From assembly GCA_011799875.1 (NCBI GenBank), contig CM022300.1:111737201-111801200 (forward strand): DNA of 64,000 nt, given 5' to 3'. Under the pieces are notes generated by a model. It was not told the origin of the DNA. It searched no databases and saw only the letters and a list, made by a program, of their open reading frames with translations. A program made the position numbers and the translations under genes. Positions 1-10,640 of the stretch are shown piece by piece (positions within the stretch are counted from its first letter, which is position 1; each line of letters opens with the position of its first letter). The stretch is from Thinopyrum elongatum. Lineage: Eukaryota > Streptophyta > Magnoliopsida > Poales > Poaceae.

Positions 1-340
1 GAATTAGGTCAGATGGATCCATGTGGGGCCCACAAGGCAACAGGGCAGGCCTACCCCCCAGGGCGCTCCCTGTTGCCTTGCCGTCTCCTCCTTTCGCGTC
101 TAGTCTCCTCCCGAAGCTTCCAGGGTCTCTTTTGTCCAAAAGAATCATCAAAAAGTTTCGTAGCATTTGGACTTCGTTTGGTATAGATTTTCTGGAAAAC
201 CAAAAACAAGTAGAAAACAACAACTGGCACAAGGCACTGGGTTAATAGGTTAGTTCCCAAAATGATATAAAAAGTCTCTAAGATTGGTAATATAATAGCA
301 TGAAACAATGAAAATTTATAGATACATTGGAGACGTATCA
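1..340 (-). repeat. LTR end of a Gypsy-type retrotransposon, cut by the window start
   Basis: On the minus strand this reads as the start of an LTR, opening with TGATACGTCTCC at 340 and running left out of the window. It resembles LTRs of abundant Triticeae Gypsy families that open with TGATACGTC. The sequence to its right (341 onward) is a coding remnant with no polypurine tract, so this is more likely a 5' LTR or solo LTR inserted in that remnant than a 3' LTR. The family call is from memory. Confidence 0.6.
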
Positions 341-760
341 AGTAAACGTAAGCCGACATATCAAAAGAGGTAATATTGATAGTACAAGTTTGAAGATGGA
401 CCAAGACAGCTTACCGCAAGTGCCAGGTTCTCAGCATAAAAAGTGGCAAGACCCACAATTGAGATCTTCTCACGAGGCTCCGATGAGTTTCTTAACGACT
501 TTGGTCAGATCACTCGAGGACATCTCCTTGTTGCTAAAGCGCATGTCATCCTCCGGCTCACCAGAATATTCATGCATCAACCGGGTCCTGATGCCGAGTG
601 AATTCGCCAACTGACCCAGCACCAGGTCAGATCTATAGTTGAGAGCCCATGGGCAATTAAAGCATTTATCCTTTGATGGATGGGCTCTAGTTTCAGTCTC
701 TCCGCTGCAAGCGCATAAGAGGTTAACTGTTTGAAGTACTCAAGCCGGCTAAAGTGATAA
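341..760 (-). pseudogene. 3' part of a 'putative gypsy type transposon' (PF04195-like) ORF
   Basis: Read on the minus strand, this continues the coding remnant at 57611-58016; element A lies between the halves. The visible frame begins with a GYHFSRLEYFK stretch and, after a frame change, contains a HEYSGEPEDD..FSNKEMS segment. That is the kind of C-terminal motif I associate with plant proteins carrying the PF04195 domain. It ends at a stop near 470. Several frame changes and its split by element A make it a pseudogene. The function of PF04195 proteins is not established; they usually occur in transposon-rich DNA. The assignment rests on eye recognition only. Confidence 0.45.
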
Positions 761-765
761 CCCGG
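761..765. repeat. Left TSD of element A (CCCGG)
   Basis: CCCGG directly precedes the element A terminus (TGATGACCC at 766). The same five bases follow the other terminus at 57606-57610. This defines A as one insertion event despite the 57 kb between its ends. Confidence 0.9.
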
Positions 766-1432
766 TGATGACCCACAAGTATAGGGGATCAATTGTAGTC
801 CTTTCAATAAGTAAGAGTGTCGAACCCAACAAGGAGCAGAAGGAAATGACAAGCGGTTTTCAACAAGGTATTTTCTGCAGGCACTGAAATTATCGGTAAC
901 AGATAGTTTGGTAGTAAGATAATTCGTAGCGGGTAACAAGTAACAAGTGTATCAAAGGTGCAGCAAGGTGGGCCAATCCTTTTTATAGCAAAGGATAAGC
1001 CTGGACAAACTCTTATATAAAGCAAAGCACTCCCGAGGACACATGGGAATTATCGTCAAGCTAGTTTTCATCATGCTCATATGATTTGCGTTCGTTACTT
1101 TGATAATTTGATATGTGGGTGGACCGGTGCTTGGGTGTTGTCCTTACTTGGACAAGCCTCCCACTTATGATTAACCCCTCTCACAAGCATCCGCAACTAC
1201 GAAAGAAGAATTAAGATAAATCTAACCATAGCATGAAACATGTGGATCCAAATCAGCCCCTTACGAAGCAACACATAAACTAGGGTTTAAGCTTCTGTCA
1301 CTCTAGCAACCCGTCATATACTTATTACTTCCCAATGCCTTCCCCTAGGCCCAAATCATGGTGAAGTGTCATGTAGTCGATGTTCACATAACACCACTAG
1401 AGGAAAGAAAACATACATCTCATCAAAATATC
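766..1432 (-). repeat. Truncated 3' LTR of element A
   Basis: From 766 to about 1432 this matches the R/U5-side part of the 5' LTR (14873-15286 plus 56523 to about 56770). It then changes abruptly to element-internal sequence, where the 5' LTR copy continues for about 830 bp to 57605. The U3 half and the polypurine tract are therefore missing, by deletion. The outer end and TSD are intact. Confidence 0.8.
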
Positions 1433-1690
1433 AAGATATAAGCAAGAAAGCAAAGCCCTTAACTCGAAACTAATCTTTATTATATAACTCTTGCACTCGA
1501 TTACATAGATAGAACACAAAGCAAAACTCAAAGACTAGTCATGCTAAAAACTTTATTCTACTAGATCAAGATTTAACCAAAAGGATCGAACTAAGATAAA
1601 CAATAAAGATAAAGATGTGATGGTGATATGATACCAGAGCACCTCCAACAAGCTTGGCATAAGCCAAGGGGAGTGCCCATACCCATATAC
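1433..1690 (-). other. Element A 3' untranslated segment fused to the deleted LTR
   Basis: AT-rich non-coding sequence between the coiled-coil ORF and the truncated LTR. No purine tract is visible next to the LTR join. Confidence 0.5.
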
Positions 1691-2212
1691 TCAAGTCTCC
1701 TTCTTCGGAGGTGGTGGTGATGAAGTTGATGATGTGGGAGGCTTGTCCTCCATCTTCCAAGGCATAGGCTCACCATCGTAGAAGGATGAACGAGTCTCCA
1801 GAATCCTCAAATCTGCAGCCAAACTCATACTCTTAAATCTGTATTCATACTCACAGTTTTGGTTTTGCAGGTCATAGATCTGGGCTTGGAGGTGCTCAAT
1901 TTTCTCATGAAGCTTGAAGATGGCCTCTCCAATATCATTGTTGTCTAGCTTGTGGTCACGGGTGAATTCCATGATCATGGAGTTATTGGCGTTGAGTTTG
2001 CCTTCCACCATCCCTTGGCACTTGAAGACCTCCTGCTCCACGGCTTCTAGCCTGGCCTCCATGCTTCCGGTCCTCCTTGGCCCTTGAACATCCAGGATGT
2101 GAAGCACCCCCTCTTGCATCTCAATGATTCGAGGGTGTTTCATCACCTCTGGAAGGTAGGGGTTGATGACCTTCTCGTAGAACTTGTCCTTGGGGGCACT
2201 TGGAGACGTCAT
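1691..2212 (-). CDS. Element A post-integrase coiled-coil ORF (173 aa)
   Basis: Uninterrupted minus-strand ORF of 173 codons lying between integrase and the 3' LTR. Residues about 50-130 are rich in E, K, L and Q with heptad-like spacing (ARLEAVEQEVF, then KLHEKIEHLQAQI), predicting a coiled coil. The C-terminus is Ser/Pro/Lys-rich. In Athila-clade elements this position holds an extra, sometimes envelope-like, ORF. Here I see no signal peptide or membrane segment, so an envelope role is not supported. Its open frame contrasts with the broken pol of the same element. Function unknown; a structural or regulatory role is only a guess. Confidence 0.6.
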   Translation of the reverse strand: MTSPSAPKDKFYEKVINPYLPEVMKHPRIIEMQEGVLHILDVQGPRRTGSMEARLEAVEQEVFKCQGMVEGKLNANNSMIMEFTRDHKLDNNDIGEAIFKLHEKIEHLQAQIYDLQNQNCEYEYRFKSMSLAADLRILETRSSFYDGEPMPWKMEDKPPTSSTSSPPPPKKET

Positions 2213-2546
2213 GGCGGTCTAGACCTGTCAGAAAAATAGCTTGAAACAAGAACAAAGAATATTGTCATGATACGGTGGTCAAAACCTTTGGGAGATTATA
2301 TAAATTTTTACCATGCAAAACAAGTATTCTGGGAGAAAACAGAGTCCGGAGGGCACACGAGGTGGCCACAAGCTTGGGAGGCACGCCCAGGGGGGTAGGG
2401 CGCGCCCCCTAGGCTTGTCGCCTCTCGTGCACTTTTCGGACTACTTTTTATTTTCCTAATTTTTTAAATATTCCAAAATGGAGTAAAATTGCTTTTGGAA
2501 AACTTTTGGAGTCGGTTTACTTATCGTATCACATACCTATTCCTTT
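2213..2546 (-). other. Element A spacer between integrase and coiled-coil ORF
   Basis: Non-coding. It includes a GC-rich patch at about 2340-2430 resembling the GC-rich tract of the A-family LTR (compare about 57290-57360), with alternating GGGCGCGCCC-like blocks. No ORF is supported. Confidence 0.4.
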
Positions 2547-3738
2547 TCAGGGTTCTGGAGCGTTCTGGAAGGTTTCCTTTATATATTCCTCCGGTGTTAT
2601 GGAATGAATAATGTTAGTTTCAACATTTATGGGTGTACCTGAGATATAATGTTTGATTCTTTGCCCATTCACCACCTTCGGGTTGTTGCCTTCGACATTG
2701 TTGATCTTGATGGCACCGGAACAATAAACTTCTTCGATAATGTAAGTACCTTCCCATTTGGAGAGAAGTTTTCCTGCAAAAAATCTTAAACAAGAATTGT
2801 ATAGCCAGACATGGTCACCTACATTAAATTCCCGCTTTTGTATTCTTTTGTCATGCCATCTTTTAACCTTTTCTTTAAACAGTTTGGCATTTTCATAGGC
2901 TTGGGTTCTCCATTCATCAAGTGAGCTAATGTCAAATAACCTCTTCTCACCGGCAAGTTTGAAATCATAGTTGAGTTCTTTAATTGCCCAATAAGCTTTA
3001 TGTTCCAATTCAAGAGGTAAGTGACATGCTTTCCCATAAACTATTTTATATGGAGACATACCCATAGGGTTTTTATAAGCAGTTCTATATGCCCATAATG
3101 CATCATCAAGCTTCTTAGACCAATTTTTCCTAGATCTATTAACAATCATTTGCAAGATCAATTTTATTTCTCTATTACTTAATTCTACTTGACCGCTAGA
3201 TTGGGGGTGAGAAGGAGATGCAATTCTATGGTTAACATCATACTTAGCAAGCAATTTACGGAAAGCACCATGAATAAAGTGTGAACCACCATCAGTCATT
3301 AAATATCTAGGACTCCAAACCTCTGGAAAATAACTTCTTTAAGCATTTTAATAGAGGTGTTATGATCAACACTACTAGTTGGAATAGCTCCTACCCACTT
3401 AGTAACATAATCAACAACAACTAGAATATGAGTATACCCATTAGAGGAAGGAAAAGGTCCCATATAATCAAATCCCCAAACATCAAATGGTTCAATAACA
3501 AATGAATAATTTATCGGCATTTCCTGACGTCTACTAATGTTACCAATTCTTTAGCATTCATCACAAGACAAGACAAACTTCTAAGCATCTTTGAAAAGAG
3601 TAGGCCAATAAAAACCAAATTGTAATACCTTGTGTGCGGTTCTGTCTCCAGCATGGTGTCCACCGTAAGCCTCAGAGTGACACTTGCGTAGGATTTGTTC
3701 CTGTTCATGCTCAGGTTCACAATGTCTAATAACACCAT
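2547..3738 (-). pseudogene. Element A integrase, frameshifted
   Basis: The minus-strand integrase inserts the cDNA copy into host DNA. Reading in sense, a zinc-binding segment (HCEPEHEQEQILRKCHSEA, later SCDE) lies in 3738-3511. The catalytic core starts with FDVWGFDYMGPF (first acidic residue) at 3520-3299. After a one-base frame change at about 3300 it continues with TDGGSHF (second Asp) and SSGQVELSNREIK (Glu) down to 2547. The last frame is open for 250 codons and includes a GPY-like C-terminal part (WEGTYIIEE). At least two frame breaks prevent a full product. The motif set is standard for Ty3/Gypsy integrases of the Athila group. Confidence 0.85.
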
Positions 3739-3783
3739 CTACTCCTTCTTTTTAAAGGTGTGGGTCATCCCAAAAGTAATGTC

Positions 3784-4434
3784 TTAAGTCATAGAAAAAC
3801 TTTTTCTTTTGTTGGTATGTAAAACTAGGTGGTATAAATTTAGCAACAATATCATTAGCATAGTCTGCATACCATGGGGTACTACGAGAACATTTATGAC
3901 AGCTAATTGTTCATCAGGAAAGCTATCATCAATAGGTAGTGGGTTATCAAGAATATTTTCTAACCTAGACAAGTTGTCTGCTACGGGGTTCTCAGCTCCT
4001 TTCCTATCAGTAATATGTAAATCAAATTCTTGTAGCAAGAGAAACCACCTAATGAGTCTAGGTTTAGCATATTTCTCTTCCATAAGGTATTTAATAGCAG
4101 CATGATCAGTGTGAACAATTACTTTAGAATCAACTATGTAAGATCTAAATTTGTCACAAGCGAACACAACTGCTAAAAATTCCTTGTCAGTAGTAGCATA
4201 ATTTCTTTGAGCATTGTCTAGAGTTTTGCTAGCATAATGCAAAACATTTAATTTCTTATCAACTCTTTGTCCTAGAACAACACCAGCAGCATAATCACTA
4301 GCATCACACAAAATTTCAAAGGGTAGGTTCCAGTCAGGTGGTTGAACAATAGGTGTAGAGATTAAGGCTTTCTTAAGTATTTCAAACGCTTCTACACAAT
4401 CATTATAAAAAACAAATGGAACATCTTTTTGCAA
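3784..4434 (-). pseudogene. Element A RNase H domain
   Basis: The minus-strand RNase H segment degrades the RNA strand in RNA-DNA hybrids during reverse transcription. The visible acidic positions are in [10 protein letters not shown], in TDKEFLAVV and in [11 protein letters not shown], followed by the NPVADNLSR motif that ends Gypsy RNase H domains. The frame is lost after about 3880, where the sequence should run to the integrase zinc finger. It is also separated from the RT segment by a frame break near 4515. Part of the element A polyprotein. Confidence 0.85.
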
Positions 4435-4514
4435 AAGATTAGTAAGAGGCCTAGAAATTTTAGAGAAGTCTTTAATAAATCTCCTATAGAAACCAGCATG
4501 ACCAAGGAAGCTTC

Positions 4515-6012
4515 TTATACTTTGATATCTTTAGGGCACGACATTTTTTCAATTGCATAAACCTTAGCTTTATCAACTTCAATACCTCGTTCGATGATTT
4601 TATGCCCCAAGACAATACCTTCATTAAGCATAAAGTGGCACTCCTCCCAATTCAAGACAAGATTAGTTTCTTCACATCTCTGCAAAACTCGATCAAGGTT
4701 ACTTAAGCAATCATCAAAAGAAGTTCCGTAAACAGAAAAATCATCCATGAAATCCTCAACAATCATTTCACAATAGTCAGAGAATATAGCAGTCATACAT
4801 CTTTGAAAGGTGGCTGGTGCATTGCATAAACCAAAAGGCATACATCTATAAGCAAAAGTACCAAAAGGGCATGTAAAAGTAGTTTTTTCTTGATCCTCTT
4901 GTGACACAGGTAATTGAGAAAAACTAGAATATCCATCTAGAAAGCAGAAATATGTATGTTTTGATAGTCTTTCTAGCATTTGATCAATGAAAGGTAGAGG
5001 ATAATGATCTTTACTAGTAGCTTTGTTTAATTTTCTAAAATCAATTACCATTCTATAACCTGTGATAATTCTTTGTGGAATAAGTTCATTTTTACCATTA
5101 GGAACAACAGTAATACCTCCCTTGTTAGGGACACAATGAACATGACTTACCCATCTACTATCAGCTATATGATAGATTATACATGCTTCCAGAAGCTTTA
5201 ATATTTCATTTCTTACCACTTCTTTCATCTTTGGATTTAACCGTCGCTGGTGATCAACAACTGGTTTAGCATCAGGTTCCATATTAATTTTATGCTGACA
5301 TAGAGTGGGACTAATGCCCTTAAGATCATCAAGAGTATATCCAATAGCGGCACGGTGCTTCCCCAGAGTTTTCAATAGTCTCCTTTCTTCATGCTCTGAA
5401 AGGTTAGCACTAATAATAACAGGATATATCTTCTTTTCATCAAGATAAGCATATTTCAAAGTATTAGGTAATTGTTTAAGCTCAAACACAGGATCACTCT
5501 TGGGTGGAAGAGGATCTCCAAGAGTTTCAACGGGCAAGTTGTGTTTCAAAACATGCATTTGTTTAAAGAATATCTCATCTATTTCGTTTCTTTCATTCAT
5601 ATGCATATCATTTTCATGGTCTAGAAAATATTGTTCTAAAGGATTAGTAGGAGGCACGGCAATAGAAGCAAGACCAATAATTTCATCCTTACTAGGTAAT
5701 TCTTTATCACGGGGTTGCCTACGGAATTTGGAGAAATTAAACTCATGAGACACATCACCAAAACTTATGCTAACATTTTCTTTCTCACAATCTATCTTAG
5801 CATTAACAGTGTTCAGGAAAGGTCTACCAAATATAATGGGACCAAAATCATCTTGTAGGGAACCAAGAACTGGAAAATCAGTAGGGTATTTAATTTTCCC
5901 ACACAAGACATCAACACCTCTAACAATCCCAAGTGATGTGATAGTGTCTCTATTAGCAAGCTTAATAGTAACATCAATATCTTCTATCTCAGCAGGTGCA
6001 ATATCATCATAA
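4515..6012 (-). pseudogene. Element A reverse transcriptase region
   Basis: The minus-strand frame is open from about 6012 to 4515; the first Met is at 5906 (463 codons). The N-terminal part is the protease-RT linker with IIFGRPFLNT. RT motifs follow in order: YRMVIDFRKLN, TYFCFLDGYSSFSQ, PFGTFAYRCMPFGLCNAPATFQR, and the catalytic FMDDFSVYG (the YxDD position). The RT core looks whole, but a frame break near 6010 cuts it from the protease and another near 4515 from the RNase H, so it is not translatable as a polyprotein. The sequence is typical of Athila-type RT. Confidence 0.88.
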
Positions 6013-6305
6013 TTTCTTGATATGAAGTAAACGGGATTGCACTCACACTAGCACCCAAATCACATAAGCCATGATAACAATGATCTCCTATTTTAACAGA
6101 GACAACAGGCATGCCAACAACAGGTCTATGTTTATCCTTTTCATCGGGTTTAGCAATTCTAGTGGCTTCATCACAGAAATAAATAACATGCCCACCAATA
6201 TTTTCAGCCAAGCAATCTTTAACCATAGCAACATTAGGTTCAACTTTAATTTGTTCAGAGGGTGTAGGTGTTCTTGTATAACTCTTGCGAACCACAGCTG
6301 AAGCT
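5984..6305 (-). pseudogene. Element A protease fragment, at the D1 insertion edge
   Basis: Minus-strand aspartic protease segment. The active-site-like motif is CDLGASVSAIPF, which keeps the Asp and Gly-Ala-Ser of the D(S/T)GA loop. Upstream residues come from the gag-protease linker, which is cut by CACTA D1 at 6306-6308. The reading frame on this side is in phase with the gag-side frame ending at 13802, counting one TSD copy. After the motif the frame is lost near 6010. Confidence 0.75.
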
Positions 6306-6308
6306 TTA
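6306..6308. repeat. Left TSD of CACTA D1 (TTA)
   Basis: TTA precedes the CACTA terminus at 6309 and recurs at 13800-13802 after the TAGTG end. A 3-bp TSD is diagnostic for the CACTA superfamily. Confidence 0.85.
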
Positions 6309-6800
6309 CACTACTACGGAAAACCTTATACACAGAAGTTTATCAGTAGCGCTGGCTAAAATGAGGCGCTACTGCTACTTAGCAGTAGCGCGTGGTCACA
6401 AAGGGCGCTACTGCTATGTTGCTAGCAGTAGTGCGTCTACAGAGAAAAGTGCTACTACTATAATTCCCACACTATTGCCGCCAGGCTAGGCGTAGTAGTA
6501 GCGGGCTTGGGGAAACGTGCTACCGCTAAGTTCGTTGTAGTAGCGCCTTTTCAGGCTAGAGAGCTACTGCTAAGGAAAAGAAAATAAAATGAAAAAGAAA
6601 TAGAAAAGTAAATGAAAATGAAAGAAATAGAAAAAGGAGAAAGGAAAAAAATAAAATGTAAAGAAAAATAAAAATAAAGGAGAAAGGCATAGCAGGTGGG
6701 CCCCGGTTAGCAGCAGCGCTGGTCACCTGAACAACGCTACTGCTATGGCGTTTAGCAGTAGCGCTTTCCCCTAACACGCGCTGCTGCTAAACCCATCCTA
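6309..6800 (+). repeat. D1 left terminal and subterminal repeats
   Basis: Terminal CACTA followed by many copies of AGCAGTAGCGC-type repeats in both orientations up to about 6790, interrupted by an A-rich, AAAG-rich tract at about 6560-6700. Confidence 0.8.
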
Positions 6801-7130
6801 TCTTCTCCACCGGCCGCCCCTCACTCTCCCCTCTCCACTCCACTCTCACTCTCACTCTCCCCCGCACCCGCCCCGTCGTCCGCCGCCGCCGACGTTCGGC
6901 CCTCCCCGACCACCGTCGCCCACCGCCACCGACGCTCCTGCTCCTCCTCCACCGAGGTAGCTCCTCCATCCTTCCTCCTTCCACCTCCCTCCCCTCCTCG
7001 TCCCTTTCCCGATCCCTGCCTCCCTCCTTCCACCTCCCTCTCCCTCCTCCCTCCCGCCTCCTATCTCCCACCTCCCTCCCTGCCTCGTCCGTCCTCCTCC
7101 TCCCTCCATCCTCCCTCCATTGGCGCCCGA
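6800..7130 (+). other. D1 pyrimidine-rich leader
   Basis: Strongly C/T-rich stretch (CTCCCTCC-type repeats). It looks like the 5' untranslated leader of the D1 gene on the plus strand. Open frames on the opposite strand here are Gly/Arg-rich low-complexity artefacts. Confidence 0.45.
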
Positions 7131-7200
7131 ACTTTATGAGGTGGTGCACCACCCTGACTGCGGGCTGATTTTTTGTGAATATTTTCAATTGGTGCAATTT
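7131..7200 (+). pseudogene. Possible first exon of the D1 gene
   Basis: Right after the leader, a frame reading APELYEVVHHPDCGLI starts just beyond an ATTGG where an ATGG start would be expected. It runs to a possible donor (TTTGTGAAT). It may be exon 1 of the gene whose later exons lie at 12533-12928; the nested element begins soon after. The assignment is positional and weak. Confidence 0.3.
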
Positions 7201-8088
7201 ATTCTCTGCCGAGATATATAATCAGTAGCCCTCAAGGTGTGTGTCGGTCTAAAACCCAAGATGCACCTAAAGAATGGCATAAAACCGGTGATCCCAGTAG
7301 CCCCTGAGACTCAGGTCGATTCACAAAATCGGCCTGAGGATCAACTCCTAGCTCTGTAGCATACTTAGGAATAGAAATGTGGTGTGCATATTCCTCGAGA
7401 CTCAAGTTGGGTGCGGCCGACCAACCTGAGGATCATAATCTCCTCGGGAACTATTTTGCACTTTGTAAACTGTCTGCATTGAACCGTCGATGCAGTAGCC
7501 CCCGAGCTAATGGTCGGGTGGCAACACCAGATCAGGGGATCGATGTGCCCCTTTAATATTTGTAAATGAGAAGCGCGAAGCCCAGTAGCCCTCGAGCCTT
7601 AATGTGGGCACGGGTGGCTGAATTAAGGATCAATGTCCGGAGTATATCACAATTTATGTGTAATGATTCTATGTATCCAAGTACTTTACATCACTAATGC
7701 TCAGATCCGCATTGTACAAAACTTTGTTGACCGACCATCGGCTTCAACCTCTTCGGCCATCAGCCGAAGAGTGTTTGTCCTACTTTATAAAGCCTTTATA
7801 AGGGCAAAGATTTACGACAAACAAGGCAATCCGGCCATACGGTTTTATAAACAAAGGTACGCAGAGAGATATGTTATAAAACATCATCTGGGAAAAATAG
7901 TTCCGTTACAGGTTCCTTTTCCCAGGCTGTCATGTTGATCATGATCATGAAACCTAAACTCCGATCAATGTGGGAGGAAAATATTGAGGATTTAGTTGGG
8001 AGAAAGTTCCCAAACTCTGTGATCCATGATGAACCAGAATTTTCGCTTCCATCGTTGCAGACCAATTATATCCTTTAAGATGGCTAGC

Positions 8089-9905
8089 TTTCGGCTTCAC
8101 CCAGTCTGAGGTACTAATCCGGATGACCCGGTAGTAACAATCACAGAGGTGCTCCCTTTACCGCCTAGCCGAACAATCAGGAACGTAGGGGTAAGCACAG
8201 GAGCCAGGCAACCCAGCTTGGCCAAAATCTTAAGTCAAATTGATGCATATTTATAGCTTTATAACGATAATTACGGAAGGCAGCGCTTGTATACTGAATA
8301 CAAACACTGATGATATATGTTTATTTTGACTCCGTTGCGACCGTTTATCAGTTGAAAGTGGCCCATCATCGGCTTCTACCCCTTTGTAGATACTACGCAG
8401 GGTGTTTCTGCAGTAACAAGACAACCCTTAGCCGACGTCTCGGTGCCCGAAGGCGGTTGTGTTAGCGGAAACAAGGCAATCAGATATGCGGGCTTTATAA
8501 CTTTCACTTAGTCATAGGAGCTTTAAACTGGGGAAGCTAGCTACGAGCCCCCGATTTGTGTTCGGCATCGACCGAAGTCTAGCCATTAACACTTCGGCCA
8601 ATATTATGAAAGGCCCATCATTTAACATGGGGTAATCGGTATCGATCTATAGTGTGACACCGTCATCGGATCACTGACCAGTTTACGCCCATTGTGACAG
8701 TCAGTTTTTGGCTTTCTCCACTGAGGTGCTTAACCATTCGAGCTGGAAGCACAATCACAGTGGTTCTCCCTTTGCACACCTAGCCGAATAAAGCGGAACA
8801 TAGGAGGCAAGCACAGGAGCCGGGCAACCCAACTATTGACCGAAGACACAATTCAAAACTGATGCATATATAGCAATATCCGAGAATGTTTTTGCCGAAT
8901 CTCTAAAGGTGTCCGGCGTTGCACTGCGAGACTTATGCTGGAAACATACAAATAGGTTAAAGTGCAATAGGCTTGGAAAACCAAAAAACTTCAATAAAAA
9001 CTTTACGTCCGAACTAAATCAAGTTTTTGGTGCCAATCCAAACATTGGTCTTAAAATTAGTTTGTGCTTCTGTCGTGTTTTAACTTGACACATCCGATCT
9101 GAAGACTTCAAGCGGGTTAGCCTTTGGCTTCAACCTCCTATCCCGAAGGCGGAGTGCTTCTCAGGCCAGTTTAGCGAACTAAACTCGAGCGGCTTTAGAT
9201 AGAAGCCAGGCTATCCGGCTATTGAGCACACACTCGAGTCGAGAAAGGAGTAGTAGAAAAAGACTTTGCAACGACTGAGAAGAAAACACATTTATTATAA
9301 AACGGCTCATATTAATTTAAGAGCCCCCAAGTGACTTGGGTAAAAGAATTTTATGTATAATGATTGTACGTACCGAAGTACTTATATAATATCTGCGTTC
9401 GCCCGAACTTTGAACGCATCTTAACCGACCGTCGGCTTCTCCCTCTTCGGCCAAAGACCGAAAAGTGTTATCTACTCCGCCTACCGAGAATATAGGCGGT
9501 ATTTCGGATACCCAGGCAATCAGGCCATGAGGCTGTAACAGACAAAGCGCGCCCAGGGAACTTATGCTATATTACTTATGTAACGTAAGAAGGATCTTCA
9601 AAGAAAATAGTGCCCCCAACGGTACCTTTCTTTGGTCGCTCATGATTACTATGAGACTTGTGCAATAGATTTGTGTACGCGTGAGTTTCGTTGTGTGCAG
9701 ACCATAGTTGAAAACAGTAAGAGCGCTAGCTTTCGGCTTCACCCAGTCTGAGGTGCGAGTTCGGATGATCCGACCGTACAATCGCAGAGGTGCTCCCTTT
9801 ACTCCCTAGCCGAACAATCGGGAACATAGGGGTAAGCACAGGAGCCAGGCAACCCAGCTTTGCGGAACACTTAAGTCAACATGATGCATATTTTGGCATA
9901 ATACA
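8089..9905 (+). repeat. Three diverged copies of a ~175-bp internal repeat
   Basis: Copies begin near 8089, 8704 and 9731. Each runs from TTTCGGCTTCACC-like sequence through AATCACAGAGGTGCTCCC and AAGCACAGGAGCCAGGCAAC to GATGCATAT. Spacing is uneven (about 615 and 1,030 bp), so these are old duplications inside the non-coding element. Confidence 0.7.
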
Positions 9906-10019
9906 CGAACAAGGAATGGTGTGATACATTAACAATCATATGCAAGAAGAATGGCTTCACAAAGGAAGCCCCCAAGTAAACGGGGTATTTGAATTTGTTT
10001 GTAACAAACAAGGTTTTGA

Positions 10020-10640
10020 CAAAGAAATTTTTTTGCAAATGACTTTTTGTCAAAAAAGTATAATGCTTGGTCGAACCGAACAAAATTTAAAACTGAAAGT
10101 TTTTGAGCATGAAAGCGACTTAGCTGGTTAATGTGCTCGGTGTGACGTGGGCCGAGCTCGTAGCGGCTCAAGGTCCCAACCCCCAAGACGGTCTTGACGT
10201 ACCCGAGTGAAGAGCTCGGCTTGATGAAGTGGCGACGCCGTACGGTCGATGCGGTAAGGCGAAGCCCCCAAGCCCAGCCGAGGTGAAAAAACCCTCATGA
10301 CCGAGGTGACGAAGAGCTCGGCAGAAAAAAGAAGTGTTTAACAATCAACGTTTGAACGAACAACTTTTTTGTTTAACACGAATATAATGTTTGGTTGAAC
10401 CGAACAAGAAATAAAATAAACTAAAATTTTTTAAAGAAAAAAACTGAGCATGGAGGCGACTTAGTTGGTTAATGTGCTCGGCATTGTTGACGAGGTCCGA
10501 GCTTGTGGCGAGACAAAGACGTAGTCCGCAGCCTAGCCAAGGTCATAGCCCCCAAGCCCGAGGCAACCGAGCGAGGAGTACGGCTTGATGAGGTGGTGAT
10601 GCCGCGCGGTCAATGTGGCGAGGCGAAGCCCCCGGTCCAG
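10020..10640 (+). repeat. Imperfect ~340-bp tandem duplication
   Basis: The block at about 10020-10330 (ATAATGCTTGGTCGAACCGA ... GTTAATGTGCTCGG ... GCTTGATGAAGTGG) is repeated at about 10360-10640 (ATAATGTTTGGTTGAACCGA ... GTTAATGTGCTCGG ... GCTTGATGAGGTGG). Confidence 0.7.

Noticed and set aside
7271..7275. AGAAT as left TSD of the element nested in D1
   Set aside because: It matches the five bases after the right LTR but is followed by GGCAT, not a TG LTR end, so it is likely coincidence.
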